NCBI GenBank assembly: GCA_964639765.1
Contig: CAZXEN010000006.1
Coordinates: 1-64,000, forward strand
Source: Scybalousia_A sp964639765
GTDB taxonomy: Bacteria > Bacteroidota > Bacteroidia > Bacteroidales > P3
Direction of reading: 5' to 3'
Length of the DNA stretch: 64,000 nt
In this document: positions 7,993 to 17,727 of the stretch, in pieces
Numbering within the stretch: the first letter of the stretch is position 1
Layout of the letters: each line of letters starts with the position of its first letter
The notes under the pieces: generated by a model
The model's input: the letters and a program-made list of their open reading frames with translations, nothing else
What the model was told of the DNA's origin: nothing
The model's database searches: none
Position numbers and translations under genes: made by a program

Positions 7993-9264
7993 TTAGTTAT
8001 TTATTATTTTTTGATTCGAAAGTCGTTTTGCTTCTACCATGGAAACTCGTTTGCCGTTGTAAAAAGCAACAACAAAGGCATCGGCATATTTTTCTTTTAC
8101 GCATTTTTGATAATTCAAAGCCTCCTTGTCTGAAGCGAAAATACCCGCTGTATATTTCCATGCACCTTTTTCATTATAAAAGAAAACATCATCCAATCCC
8201 TGAAGACGGCTGTCATTGTTTTTTAACTGAGTTGGAGAGGAAAGAAACTGGACACGGTAAACAAGCTCTGTTCCATTTGTCTTCTTCTGCTCTGCAAGTT
8301 CTTTCTGCTGTTCTTTTTTCAATTTTTCTTCCTGTAGATTTTTCTGCTCAGCAAGTTTCTTCTGCTCTTCAGCCTTCCTCTGTTGGGCTATCAGCTCGTT
8401 TTGCTTTCTTATTGCTTCTTTTTCTTTAACCTCTTTTGGCACAAGCTCATCAACAGAAGGTATTCTTTCAGAAAGATTATCCACTTTGTTCCTGTATTCG
8501 CATATAGCCCTGAATAAACAGGAAGCAATCACCCATTGTCCATACTCACTTCCAATAAATTCCTCTTCTTTCGGGTTTGAAATAAAACCAATCTCAGTAA
8601 GAACAGCAGGCATTGCTGCTTTCCACAAAACAACAAAGTTAGCCTGATGAACTCCACGGGATTTCATTGGAACATTTTTGGAATATTGCGCCTGAATCTT
8701 TGCTGCAAAATCAAGGGAATTTTGAAGGTAGGCATTTTGATACAAAGACAAGAGAATATCTCCTTCCGGTGAATTAAGATCAAAACCTTGATAATTCTCT
8801 GCAGACCCTTTTTCTGTTAATATTTCTGAGTTTTCTTTCTTTGCCACTTCAAGATTGCTTTCGGTTTTTCCTAATCCCATGGCGTATGTTTCCGTTCCTG
8901 CTGCATTTTTATTGGTTGCAGAGTTACAATGTATGGAAAGGAACAAATCTGCATTAATTTTGTTCGCCACAGAAGAACGTTTGTAAAGATCTATATCCTG
9001 ATCTATAACCCGAGTATAATAAACTTTTACACTCTTTAGATTTTCGTTTATAAGTTTTCCTAATTTTATTGCTACTGCCAAAGTAATGTCTTTCTCCTTG
9101 TACTTACTTCCTATAGCACCTGGTTTATTGCCTCCATGCCCTGCATCAATAACTATTTTATCAAAAACATTTCTTCCTTTTTCTTGCTGAGCAAAACCAA
9201 CAAAACAATATACAATAAGCAATAAAAAACAAAAAATACCACCTATATGCTTATCTTCCTTCAT
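7993..9264 (-). CDS. N-acetylmuramoyl-L-alanine amidase with SPOR-like tail
   Basis: A 423-residue exported Amidase_3 enzyme that cleaves the amide between MurNAc and the stem peptide, typically at the septum. Signal peptide 1-26. Zinc ligands: His in VIDAGHGGNKPG near 43, a Glu after KEKD, His in LSIHCNSA near 111; the catalytic Glu is in LTEIGFISNP near 220. After residue 270 comes a long Q/K/E-rich coiled coil. The last ~85 residues (YRVQFLSS... to YNGKRVSMVEA) resemble a SPOR peptidoglycan-binding domain. Co-transcribed with the MCE gene and divergent from lptD. Confidence 0.9.
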   Translation of the reverse strand: MKEDKHIGGIFCFLLLIVYCFVGFAQQEKGRNVFDKIVIDAGHGGNKPGAIGSKYKEKDITLAVAIKLGKLINENLKSVKVYYTRVIDQDIDLYKRSSVANKINADLFLSIHCNSATNKNAAGTETYAMGLGKTESNLEVAKKENSEILTEKGSAENYQGFDLNSPEGDILLSLYQNAYLQNSLDFAAKIQAQYSKNVPMKSRGVHQANFVVLWKAAMPAVLTEIGFISNPKEEEFIGSEYGQWVIASCLFRAICEYRNKVDNLSERIPSVDELVPKEVKEKEAIRKQNELIAQQRKAEEQKKLAEQKNLQEEKLKKEQQKELAEQKKTNGTELVYRVQFLSSPTQLKNNDSRLQGLDDVFFYNEKGAWKYTAGIFASDKEALNYQKCVKEKYADAFVVAFYNGKRVSMVEAKRLSNQKIINN

Positions 9265-9296
9265 TTATTTTTTCGTAAATTATAAAAAAATCTTAC

Positions 9297-9304
9297 CTTT
9301 GCAA
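9297..9304 (+). promoter_or_regulatory. -7 element TACCTTTG for lptD
   Basis: Exact TAnnTTTG, 40 bases before the lptD start and in the divergent region with the amidase gene. Confidence 0.5.
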
Positions 9305-9344
9305 TTTAATTGGCAAAATTAATGTTTTTAATTGAAATAACAAG

Positions 9345-11957
9345 TTGAAAAAACGAAAATATATAAATATTTATTGTACAATACTATTCTTCCTTGCATG
9401 CATATTGTCAAGCAATACAAGATGTGAATGCCTTTCGTTTATCAACAATACAAAATCAGAAACGCTGGATACAATCACTGTAAATACCAACGACAGCATT
9501 GCTTCTGATTCTATTCCCAAACCCAAAAAAAGCAGAAATTCTATAAAAGACAGAGTAGTATATACAGCCAGCGACTCTATCAGCTTTGATTTGGATTCTT
9601 CGCGAGTCTTTCTTCACAACAATGCAAACGTAAAACAAAAGAAGATAGATTTATCTTCAGGCTTTATTACCATAAATTTTGATTCTTCTTCTTTGTGGGC
9701 TATGCCTATAAAAGACAGCGCAGGAAATAATACCCAATATCCTGTTTTCAAAGATGGAGAAGATGAATACAAAAGCAGGGAATTGAGATATAACTTCGAA
9801 TCCGAAAAAGGTCTTATCTTTCACATGTTCACCAAAGAACAAGAAGGCTATCTGCATGGTGAAAAAATAAAGAAAATAAACGATAGCACGATGTTTGTTT
9901 CACAAGGAATGTTCACAACATGCGATAATGAGGAAGACCCTCATTTTGGAATAAATTTCAATCGTGCGGAAATAAAGGTACAAGACAAAATAGTTACAGG
10001 ATTCACTTGGCTTTCCATTGCCGACATACCTATGCCTTTGGCTTTGCCTTTTGGTTATTTCCCTATAACCAATGAACAGAAATCAGGTCTTCTTATGCCT
10101 ACATACGGCCATGCAAGCAATAGAGGTTATTATCTAAGGAATTTTGGTTGGTATTTTGCTTTCAATGATTATATTGACCTTGCTGCAAGAGGAGATATCT
10201 ATACTAATCTTTCATACGCTGTAGATTTACAATCCAATTATGTAAAACGCTATCGCTATCATGGAAAAGTATTGTTGCGTTTGGAAGAAAATCATTCAGG
10301 AATAAAAAACACTTCATCGTGGGCTTCGCAAAGAGATTTCAAGATTCAATGGACTCATACACAAGACTCAAAAGCACACCCATACAGAACTTTTTCTGCC
10401 AATGTCAATCTTGTTAGCAGCAAATATAATCAATATACTACTTCCTTAAATGATTATTTGACCAACACGACTACTTCTTCCATTGCTTTTTCTACTCGTT
10501 TGGGAAGCGATTGGAACTTATCTGCAAATTTGGGCGAAAGTTATAATGCAAATACCAAGTACATAAGTTTGGATTTGCCTTCTATTGCTTTGTCTTCTTC
10601 ACAATTTCATCCTTTTAAACGCAAAAAAGCAAAAGGGAAAACTCGTTGGTACGAAGAAATAACAATAGCCTATCGTATGAATCTTATAAATCAAATACAG
10701 ACTTACGATTCTCTGCTATTCAAAGACGATTGGTACAATAAAATGAATAATGGTATAAAACATTATATTCCTGTTACACACAGTGCAAAAGTATTAAAAT
10801 ACTTAAACTGGACTAATTCCATTAGTTACAATGCCCGCTGGTATCTAAAATCAGTTCATAAAGCATACAATTCCGCTACAGACCTTATAGATAAAGATAC
10901 TGTTTATGGATTTATAGCAAACAGAGATGTATCTTTTACATCTGGCCTAAACACAAGAATATATGGTATGTTTTCATTTAAAAAAGGATATATCAAAGCT
11001 ATTCGTCATGTCTTAAATCCTGTAATTTCATTCAATTTCACTCCTGATTTTTCCAATCCTTCTCTTGGTTTTTATGACTTCTATGTAGATAAAAACGGCA
11101 AAAAAGTCTATTATTCAAAAACAGAAGAAGGTGTTTATGGTTCTCCTCCTAATGGAAAATCCGGTATCGTTTCTTTCACTCTGAACAATTCCTTGGAGAT
11201 GAAAGTGAAAGACAGCAAAGATACCATAACAGGCACAAGAAAGATAAAACTTTTAGAAAATCTTTCCTTGTCTACAGGCTATGATCTGGTAAAAGATTCT
11301 TGTAATTGGCAACCTTTGCGTTTATCTGCACGTACTACTCTTTTTGAACGCATAGTAATAAACTATTCTGCTTCTTATACTCCATACGTTTTAGACAGTA
11401 ATAACCGTATTACAAAAGATTTTCTTTGGACAAAACAGCATACACTATTCCAAAAACAATCTGCACAATGGACTTTGTCTCTTTCTTGGCATTTAAACAA
11501 AAAAGCAAAAGGCAACGACATAAAAAGCAACATGTCTCCAACAGAATTAGCCTATTCACCATTTATAAACAACAATGAAATACTTCCTGATGTTGTTGAT
11601 TTTTCTATTCCTTGGGATCTGACTTTCTCTGCTCACTATTCAAGACTTTCTTCTTATATTGTGGCTTTGGCAGGATATGAAACAAACGAAGCTGCTACTC
11701 TTTCTGTAACAGGAACAATAAATGCAACAGACAAATGGAAAATAGGGTTTAATACAGGATATGATTTTATAAACAAAGACTATACATATACAAGTTTGGA
11801 CTTTTACAGAGACCTGCATTGTTGGGAGCTGCGTATGAATTGGATTCCTTTTGGTCCTCGTCAAGGCTGGAATTTCGGAATATCTGTCAAGGCAAGTATG
11901 CTACAGGATTTGAAATATGAAAAACGCAATGATTTTAGAAACCGTTTAACCTACTAA
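9345..11957 (+). CDS. lptD: LPS-assembly outer-membrane protein LptD
   Basis: An 870-residue exported protein. It begins at a TTG (9345): an in-frame signal peptide (YCTILFFLACILSSNT) follows directly and there is no in-frame ATG. An OstA-like N-terminal region (residues 60-200, with SDSISFDLDSSRVFLHNNANV and CDNEEDPHFGINFNRAEI) precedes a long beta-barrel with alternating strands up to YEKRNDFRNRLTY. This is the Bacteroidota form of LptD, which inserts lipopolysaccharide into the outer leaflet together with lipoprotein LptE. Ten bases separate it from the HAD gene downstream. Confidence 0.88.
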   Translation: MKKRKYINIYCTILFFLACILSSNTRCECLSFINNTKSETLDTITVNTNDSIASDSIPKPKKSRNSIKDRVVYTASDSISFDLDSSRVFLHNNANVKQKKIDLSSGFITINFDSSSLWAMPIKDSAGNNTQYPVFKDGEDEYKSRELRYNFESEKGLIFHMFTKEQEGYLHGEKIKKINDSTMFVSQGMFTTCDNEEDPHFGINFNRAEIKVQDKIVTGFTWLSIADIPMPLALPFGYFPITNEQKSGLLMPTYGHASNRGYYLRNFGWYFAFNDYIDLAARGDIYTNLSYAVDLQSNYVKRYRYHGKVLLRLEENHSGIKNTSSWASQRDFKIQWTHTQDSKAHPYRTFSANVNLVSSKYNQYTTSLNDYLTNTTTSSIAFSTRLGSDWNLSANLGESYNANTKYISLDLPSIALSSSQFHPFKRKKAKGKTRWYEEITIAYRMNLINQIQTYDSLLFKDDWYNKMNNGIKHYIPVTHSAKVLKYLNWTNSISYNARWYLKSVHKAYNSATDLIDKDTVYGFIANRDVSFTSGLNTRIYGMFSFKKGYIKAIRHVLNPVISFNFTPDFSNPSLGFYDFYVDKNGKKVYYSKTEEGVYGSPPNGKSGIVSFTLNNSLEMKVKDSKDTITGTRKIKLLENLSLSTGYDLVKDSCNWQPLRLSARTTLFERIVINYSASYTPYVLDSNNRITKDFLWTKQHTLFQKQSAQWTLSLSWHLNKKAKGNDIKSNMSPTELAYSPFINNNEILPDVVDFSIPWDLTFSAHYSRLSSYIVALAGYETNEAATLSVTGTINATDKWKIGFNTGYDFINKDYTYTSLDFYRDLHCWELRMNWIPFGPRQGWNFGISVKASMLQDLKYEKRNDFRNRLTY

Positions 11958-11966
11958 CAACAATTA

Positions 11967-12608
11967 ATGAAAACAAAGGCTGTACTTTTTGATTTGGACG
12001 GAGTAGTATTTGATACAGAACATCACTATACTAAGTTTTGGTCTACGATAGGAGAGAAATATTTTCCGGAGAAAAAAGATTTCGCTTCTATAATAAAAGG
12101 TCATTCGCTTACTGATATACTACAAGAACAGTTTTCTGAATACAAAGAAGATTGGTCAAAGATAGAAAAATCTCTTTATGAAATGGAGAAAAATATGGTT
12201 TTCCCTTATATAGAAGGAGTAGAAGATTTTGTCCTAAGAATTAAAGAACACTCTGACATAAAAACATGTCTTGTTACCTCATCTGATGAAATAAAAATGA
12301 AGAAGGTTATTTCTTCTCGCCCAGAAATTACTGATTTCTTTCCTCGTATGGTTATCGCAACAGATGTAGAACACGCTAAACCTGCACCTGACTGTTATCT
12401 TCTCGGAGCAAAAAGATGCAATGTAGAACCAAAAGAGTGTGTTGTTTTTGAAGATAGTTTTGCCGGTATTCAAGCAGGAAAATCTGCAGGAATGAAAGTT
12501 ATTGCTCTTTCTACAACAAACACATACAAATCCTTAAAAGGCAAAGCCGACAAAATTATTCCTAACTTCAAGAATACCGATATTTCAATTATTGATTTCT
12601 ATTGCTAA
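11967..12608 (+). CDS. HAD hydrolase, beta-phosphoglucomutase-like
   Basis: A 213-residue HAD enzyme with C1 cap. Motif I AVLFDLDGVVFDTEHHY carries both acidic residues of the beta-PGM/GPH group, motif II is LVTSSDE near 95, motif III is HAKPAPDCYLLGAK near 130 and motif IV is VVFEDSFAGIQAGKSAGM near 155. Such enzymes dephosphorylate or isomerise sugar phosphates; the substrate is not assignable. Sits between lptD and ksgA in a tight plus-strand run. Confidence 0.88.
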   Translation: MKTKAVLFDLDGVVFDTEHHYTKFWSTIGEKYFPEKKDFASIIKGHSLTDILQEQFSEYKEDWSKIEKSLYEMEKNMVFPYIEGVEDFVLRIKEHSDIKTCLVTSSDEIKMKKVISSRPEITDFFPRMVIATDVEHAKPAPDCYLLGAKRCNVEPKECVVFEDSFAGIQAGKSAGMKVIALSTTNTYKSLKGKADKIIPNFKNTDISIIDFYC

Positions 12609-12625
12609 AAATAATCTTTTCAGAT

Positions 12626-13396
12626 ATGAAAAAAGTCAGAGCTAAAAAATTCTTGGGACAACATTTCCTTACCAATGAAAGCGTGGCACAAGATATAGTC
12701 TCTTCCCTACAAAAAAGAGAAAACATTTTGGAAGTTGGAGCAGGAATGGGAGTGCTTACAAAATATTTGATAGAAGAGAACATAAACAATTTTACGGTAA
12801 TAGAAATAGACAAGGATTCTGTTGCCTATCTCAAAGAATACTATCCCAAAATAAACGACAATATTATTGAGGGAGATTTCTTAAAAGTTGATTTGAATAC
12901 TGTGTTCAACCAAGAGAAGTTTTCTCTCATAGGCAATTTCCCCTACAATATTTCCAATCTTATTCTTTTTAAAGTTTTTGAGAACAAAGATATTGTACAG
13001 GAAGTTGTAGGTATGTTCCAAAAAGAAGTAGCCGAAAGAGTTATTGCAAAAGAAGGAAGCAAAACATACGGAATACTGTCTGTTTTTCTTTCCCTATTCT
13101 ACAACAAAGAATATCTTTTCACTGTTCCAAATACGGATTTTGACCCTATGCCTCAAGTTCAGTCTGCTGTTATACGACTTACAAGAAACAACATAACAAG
13201 TCTTGATTGTGATGAAAAACAGTTTATCCTTGTGGTAAAAACAGCCTTCAACCAAAGAAGAAAGATGCTCAGACAAAGTCTAAAGCCTCTAAACAAAAAC
13301 TTGGGCAGCGTCCCTGAAGATATGCTTACAAAAAGGGCTGAACAGTTGTCTCCTCAAGATTTTATAAACCTTACAAAACTTATATACAATGTTTGA
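12626..13396 (+). CDS. rsmA: 16S rRNA dimethyladenosine transferase RsmA/KsgA
   Basis: A 256-residue enzyme that dimethylates two adjacent adenines near the 3-prime end of 16S rRNA during 30S maturation. Start set at the ATG at 12626 because the family begins with KKVRAKKFLGQHFL; the upstream in-frame TTG lies within the preceding gene. SAM-binding motif LEVGAGMGVLTKYL near 40, motif IV SLIGNFPYNISNLIL near 105, C-terminal RNA-binding region with AFNQRRKMLRQSLKPL. Overlaps the mntP start by eight bases. Confidence 0.95.
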   Translation: MKKVRAKKFLGQHFLTNESVAQDIVSSLQKRENILEVGAGMGVLTKYLIEENINNFTVIEIDKDSVAYLKEYYPKINDNIIEGDFLKVDLNTVFNQEKFSLIGNFPYNISNLILFKVFENKDIVQEVVGMFQKEVAERVIAKEGSKTYGILSVFLSLFYNKEYLFTVPNTDFDPMPQVQSAVIRLTRNNITSLDCDEKQFILVVKTAFNQRRKMLRQSLKPLNKNLGSVPEDMLTKRAEQLSPQDFINLTKLIYNV

Positions 13397-13970
13397 TATA
13401 GAATTTTTTATCCAAGCCATAGCTTTGGGAACAGCTTTAGCCATGGATTGCTTCACTGTAAGCATCACTTGCGGACTACAAAAGACGATGTCAAAGAAAA
13501 GGACGCTTCTTTTGGCATTTTGTTTTGCATTCTTTCAAGGCTTTATGCCTTTGTTGGGTTCTGTCTTCACTTCTTTTTTCTATGACTTCATAGAAGCAAT
13601 CTCCGCATGGATTTCCTTTACCCTATTGTTTATAATAGGTGTAAAAATGTTTATGGACGGCAAGAATTTCAGATTAAAAGAGAAGGTCTTTGATGTCTCT
13701 TCTTTTAAAGTTATTATCCTTTTAAGCATCGCAACAAGCATAGATGCCTTGGTTATAGGTATAAGTTTTGCTGGTATGAACTGGGTTGTAGGAGAACAAC
13801 TTCTTTCCGTCTTTATTATCTTTCTTATAACTTTTATACTTTCTCTAATCGGCGTAAGAATGGGCGAGAAAATACATTTCATCAAACCTCGCTTTGCACT
13901 TGTCTTTGGAGGATTTTTGCTTATAGCGATAGGATTAAAAACTCTGTTGCAATACTATTTACAATCCTAA
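13389..13970 (+). CDS. mntP: MntP-family manganese efflux pump
   Basis: A 193-residue membrane protein with six hydrophobic helices arranged as two three-helix repeats. Each repeat has the acidic motif needed for Mn2+ transport: AMDCFTVSITCG near residue 18 and SIDALVIGISFAG near 118. Exports Mn2+ to prevent toxicity. In E. coli mntP is controlled by a manganese riboswitch; no such leader is possible here because the start overlaps rsmA, so control must be at the operon level. Confidence 0.9.
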   Translation: MFDIEFFIQAIALGTALAMDCFTVSITCGLQKTMSKKRTLLLAFCFAFFQGFMPLLGSVFTSFFYDFIEAISAWISFTLLFIIGVKMFMDGKNFRLKEKVFDVSSFKVIILLSIATSIDALVIGISFAGMNWVVGEQLLSVFIIFLITFILSLIGVRMGEKIHFIKPRFALVFGGFLLIAIGLKTLLQYYLQS

Positions 13971-14059
13971 CAACAACGTTTCTTATTCTAAAAAAACTTT
14001 TATTTATCCCCAAAAACAAAATTTCTTATAAAATTTTCGTGTATTTGATTTTTATTTAT

Positions 14060-14067
14060 TACTTTTG
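14060..14067 (+). promoter_or_regulatory. -7 element TACTTTTG for rnfA
   Basis: Exact TAnnTTTG, 31 bases before the rnfA ATG, in a spacer of about 128 bases after mntP. Confidence 0.55.
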
Positions 14068-14098
14068 CAACTTAATATGAGAATTAAAAGAAAAAATT

Positions 14099-14677
14099 AT
14101 GGAATACTTAAAGATTTTTATTTTTGCGGTCTTTGTTAGCAACGTAGTACTGAGTCAGTTCTTGGGAATATGTCCTTTCCTTGGCGTTTCCAACAAAGTA
14201 AGTACTGCCACTGGTATGGGTTTGGCTGTTGTATTCGTTATGACACTTGCTACTTTGGTAACCTATCCTATCCAATACTACTTACTTGTACCGTTGCATT
14301 TGGAATTTCTACAGACAATAATGTTTATTCTCGTTATTGCTGCTTTGGTACAGATGGTAGAAATAGTTTTAAAGAAGATAAGTCCTGCTTTGTATCAGTC
14401 TTTGGGTGTTTTCCTACCTCTTATAACAACTAACTGTGCTGTTCTTGGCGTTGCCATAGTTGTCATTCAAAAAGAATTCTCACTACTTCCTGGTTTGATG
14501 TATAGTTTCTCTATGGCTGTAGGATTTACTGTTGCTCTTATCCTGTTTGCTGGCATCAGAGAACATCTTGACCTTATGGATATGCCAAAAGGAATGAAGG
14601 GAGCGCCTATTTCTCTTATTGCTGCCGGCATTCTTGCTATGGCATTTATGGGATTTGCCGGATTGGTTAAACTATAA
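14099..14677 (+). CDS. rnfA: RnfA/RsxA subunit of Rnf electron-transport complex
   Basis: A 192-residue inner-membrane protein with six helices. Diagnostic RnfA segments are VVLSQFLGICPFLGVS near 16-31 with the half-helix Cys, and PLITTNCAVLGVA near 102-114 with the second Cys. These cysteines bind an Fe-S cluster between RnfA and RnfE in the Na+/H+-pumping ferredoxin:NAD oxidoreductase. The close relative NqrE is less similar to these motifs. The remaining rnf genes (B, C, D, G, E) are not next to it: mntP precedes and a Cys-rich gene follows, with a separate promoter and terminator. Confidence 0.85.
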   Translation: MEYLKIFIFAVFVSNVVLSQFLGICPFLGVSNKVSTATGMGLAVVFVMTLATLVTYPIQYYLLVPLHLEFLQTIMFILVIAALVQMVEIVLKKISPALYQSLGVFLPLITTNCAVLGVAIVVIQKEFSLLPGLMYSFSMAVGFTVALILFAGIREHLDLMDMPKGMKGAPISLIAAGILAMAFMGFAGLVKL

Positions 14678-14698
14678 AGAGATAACAAAAGAAAACGA

Positions 14699-14740
14699 AA
14701 TCTAATCTTTACTTTATTCGGAAGTAGAGGTTAGATTTTT
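14699..14740 (+). terminator. Terminator after rnfA
   Basis: AATCTAATC pairs with GGTTAGATT (one G-T pair) with an inner ACTT/AAGT stem, followed by TTT. Positioned 21 bases after the rnfA stop. Confidence 0.7.
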
Positions 14741-14763
14741 GCTTTCCCTGTAAAGAACACAAA

Positions 14764-14934
14764 ATGAAAAAGATTTGTCCCAAGTGTAACAAGGAATTTG
14801 AATGCAAACACAGCCAAGAGTGTTTTTGTATGAAATATTCTATCCCTGAGGAAGCTCTTAACAGACTAAAAAAAGAGTTTGACAACTGTCTTTGCGAAGA
14901 CTGTCTGAAAGAATACGCAACAAAAAAAGATTAA
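14764..14934 (+). CDS. Small cysteine-rich CWC-type protein
   Basis: A 56-residue protein with ten cysteines arranged as ICPKCNKEFECK, ECFC and a C-terminal NCLCEDC. This matches the Cysteine-rich_CWC family, predicted to bind zinc or another metal; the function of the family is unknown. The ATG at 14764 follows the rnfA terminator and the stop is 24 bases before surE, so it is probably co-transcribed with surE. Confidence 0.7.
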   Translation: MKKICPKCNKEFECKHSQECFCMKYSIPEEALNRLKKEFDNCLCEDCLKEYATKKD

Positions 14935-14958
14935 CACCTAAACATTATAATACTTTAT

Positions 14959-15720
14959 ATGACACAAAGACCTTTGATTTTTATCACAAATGACGATGGA
15001 TATCTTTCCAATGGAATAAAGATTTTGGAAGACATTCTTAAGCCTATGGGAGATGTTGTAGTGGTCGCTCCGGCAAAAGAGATGTCCGGACAGAGCCATT
15101 CTATCACCGTAGGCAAACCTCTGAGACTTTCTTGCATAACAAAACAAGAAGGTTTTGAAGAGTATTCTTTGGAGGGTACTCCTGTGGATTGTGTAAAAAT
15201 GGCTTTTGACAAAGTCTTGACAAGAAAGCCTGATTTTTTGTTTGCTGGAATTAATCATGGCTCAAACTTAAGTATAAACACAATATATTCCGGTACTATG
15301 GCAGCAGTTATGGAAGGTTGTTCAGAAATGGTAACAAGTGTAGGCTTTTCTCTCTGTGACAACGACAAAAACGGAGATTTGTCTTTCTGTATTCCTTTTG
15401 TGAAAGAGATTTCTGAAAAAGTTATTAAAAATTCTCTGCCAAAAGATGTCTGTCTTAATGTCAATTTCCCTGTAGGGCAGATAAAAGGAATAAAAGTAGG
15501 GCATCAGGCCAAAGGCTATTGGTCGGAGGATTTCACAGTCTCTGAACAGGAAGACGAAAAGAATATCTTCTGGCTTGGAGGTGAATATCACTGCAAGGAT
15601 GAGTCGCCTAAGGCAGATTGGAACATAGTAAACGAAAACTATGCTGCCGTTGTTCCTATGCAGGTGGATTTCACTGCGTACAATGTCCTGAAAGAAATGG
15701 AAGAAAGATTTGAACACTAA
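14959..15720 (+). CDS. surE: 5-prime/3-prime-nucleotidase SurE
   Basis: A 253-residue metal-dependent nucleoside monophosphatase. The N-terminal FITNDDGYLSNGI holds the two metal-binding aspartates (12 and 13), followed by VVAPAKEMSGQSHSIT (Ser/Asn loop) and EGTPVDCVKMAF. NHGSNLSINTIYSGTMAAVMEG near 100 contains the third metal ligand Asn. Length and motif order are those of bacterial SurE. Twenty-one bases separate it from the DPP III gene. Confidence 0.95.
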   Translation: MTQRPLIFITNDDGYLSNGIKILEDILKPMGDVVVVAPAKEMSGQSHSITVGKPLRLSCITKQEGFEEYSLEGTPVDCVKMAFDKVLTRKPDFLFAGINHGSNLSINTIYSGTMAAVMEGCSEMVTSVGFSLCDNDKNGDLSFCIPFVKEISEKVIKNSLPKDVCLNVNFPVGQIKGIKVGHQAKGYWSEDFTVSEQEDEKNIFWLGGEYHCKDESPKADWNIVNENYAAVVPMQVDFTAYNVLKEMEERFEH

Positions 15721-15741
15721 AAAACAATTTCAATAACAGTT

Positions 15742-17727
15742 ATGAAAAAAACAATATTGGCAATCATGATTCTATCAAGTATTTTCAGCACTGACCTTTT
15801 GGCTCAGAAGGAAACAAAAGAAGAGGATTTCAAATATATCCTCGACGAATTTGCAGACTGCAAAGTCATGCGTTATCGTCTGCCTGATTGGGACAGCCTT
15901 AGTCTTGGCCAAAAACAATATATCTATTGTCTTTCCGAAGCTGCTCTTTGGGGGAGAGATATTTATTTTGACCAAAACTATAAACACAACCTAAAAATAA
16001 GAAAGGCTTTGGAACATATCCTCAACAACTACAAAGGCGACAGGACAAGCAAAGACTACAAAGTCTTCGAAGTCTATGCAAAACGTTTCTTCTTTTCCAA
16101 CGGCTTGCATCACCACTATGGAGAAAAGAAATTCTTCCCTGACTGTCCTAAGTCTTACTTCGCCTCTCTGTTGAAAGGTTACAAAGATGCAGACTTCATC
16201 CTTGAACAGATATACAGTGAAGACATTGCTCCAATCAGAAGAGACAACGCTACAGACAAAGACATAGTAAAAACTTCTGCAGTAAATTTTTATGAAAACG
16301 TAAGCCGAGAAGAAGCAGAAGCCTATTACAACAGCATAGATATAGACACCGTACGTCCTGTTTCCCTTGGCATCAACTCCAAACTTGTAAAACAAGACGG
16401 AAAACTGAAAGAAAAAGTCTGGAAACAAGGAGAAGAGTATTCTTATTATATAGAAAAGATTATCTATTGGCTGGAAAAAGCAAAACAGTTTGCAGAAAAC
16501 GATGCACAAAGACAATATACAAACAAACTGATAGAGTTCTACAAGACTGGAGACTTGAAGACTTGGGACGAATACAATATCCTTTGGTCCCAGGACACCA
16601 AAAGCATCTGCGACTATATCAATGGTTTTATAGAGACCTACAACGACCCTTTGGGAATGAAAGGAACGTGGGAGGCATTGGTAAATTACAAGGATTTAAA
16701 CGCAACAAAACGTACACAGACTATCTGTAACAATGCACAATGGTTTGAAGACCATTCACCTGTCAAGCCTGAATACAGAAAGAAGAAAGTTACAGGCGTA
16801 AGTGCCAAGGTTATCAATGCAGCCATGCTTTCCGGAGATTGCTATCCTACGCCTCCTATTGGCATAAACCTGCCTAATGCAGACTGGATTAGAAAAGAAT
16901 ACGGTTCAAAGAGTGTTACCATTGCAAACCTCAGCGATGCTTACTTCTATGCTTCCATGGAGAGTCCAAAAAGTGCATTGAAAGAGTTTGCCTATTCTGA
17001 AAAAGAAATAGAAATGGAGAAACTTCACGGACAACTTTCAGACAATCTGCACACGGATATGCACGAATGTCTTGGGCATGCTTCTGGTCAGTTGTTGGAC
17101 ACAACTCCTGCCAACGCCCTTAAAGAATATTCCTCTGCTTTGGAAGAAGCAAGAGCCGATTTGTTTGCTTTGTATTACCTAATGGACGAGAAAATGATAG
17201 AACTTGGACTTATCCCGTCTTTGGAGACAGGCATGGCACAATATGACTCATACATAAGAAACGGACTCTTGGTTCAGTTGGCCCGTATCCCGCTTGGAGA
17301 GAAGGTAACCGAAGCCCACATGCAGGACAGAAAACTTATCAGTGAATATGCTTTCCAAAATGGAAAAGGCTGTGTGGAGAAGAGGATAAAAGACGGCAAG
17401 ACCTATTTTGTTGTTACCGATTACCAGCAACTAAGAAAAACCTTTGGAGAACTGCTTTATATCATACAAGACATAAAATCAAGAGGTGATTATCAGGCTG
17501 GAAAAAATCTTGTAGAAAAGTATGGAGTAAATATAGACTATCAACTGCACAAGGAAGTGCTTGAAAGATACAATGCCTTGGGAATAAAACCATACGGAGG
17601 CTTTGTCAATCCTGTCCTAAAAGAAAAAAGAGACAAAAAAGGCAAAGTAACAGATATAACCATATCTTATCCGAAAACATTCCTTGAACAGGAATTACTA
17701 TATGGTAAAACCTATACCAGCAAATAA
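15742..17727 (+). CDS. Dipeptidyl peptidase III (M49)
   Basis: A 661-residue zinc peptidase that removes dipeptides from N-termini. The catalytic motif HECLGH (HExxGH) lies near residue 441 and the second motif EEARADLFALYYL, carrying the third zinc ligand, near 476. An N-terminal signal peptide (TILAIMILSSIFSTDLLAQ) predicts periplasmic location, as in Bacteroidales that use peptides as carbon source. The stop overlaps the yraN start (TAATG), indicating translational coupling. Confidence 0.92.
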   Translation: MKKTILAIMILSSIFSTDLLAQKETKEEDFKYILDEFADCKVMRYRLPDWDSLSLGQKQYIYCLSEAALWGRDIYFDQNYKHNLKIRKALEHILNNYKGDRTSKDYKVFEVYAKRFFFSNGLHHHYGEKKFFPDCPKSYFASLLKGYKDADFILEQIYSEDIAPIRRDNATDKDIVKTSAVNFYENVSREEAEAYYNSIDIDTVRPVSLGINSKLVKQDGKLKEKVWKQGEEYSYYIEKIIYWLEKAKQFAENDAQRQYTNKLIEFYKTGDLKTWDEYNILWSQDTKSICDYINGFIETYNDPLGMKGTWEALVNYKDLNATKRTQTICNNAQWFEDHSPVKPEYRKKKVTGVSAKVINAAMLSGDCYPTPPIGINLPNADWIRKEYGSKSVTIANLSDAYFYASMESPKSALKEFAYSEKEIEMEKLHGQLSDNLHTDMHECLGHASGQLLDTTPANALKEYSSALEEARADLFALYYLMDEKMIELGLIPSLETGMAQYDSYIRNGLLVQLARIPLGEKVTEAHMQDRKLISEYAFQNGKGCVEKRIKDGKTYFVVTDYQQLRKTFGELLYIIQDIKSRGDYQAGKNLVEKYGVNIDYQLHKEVLERYNALGIKPYGGFVNPVLKEKRDKKGKVTDITISYPKTFLEQELLYGKTYTSK

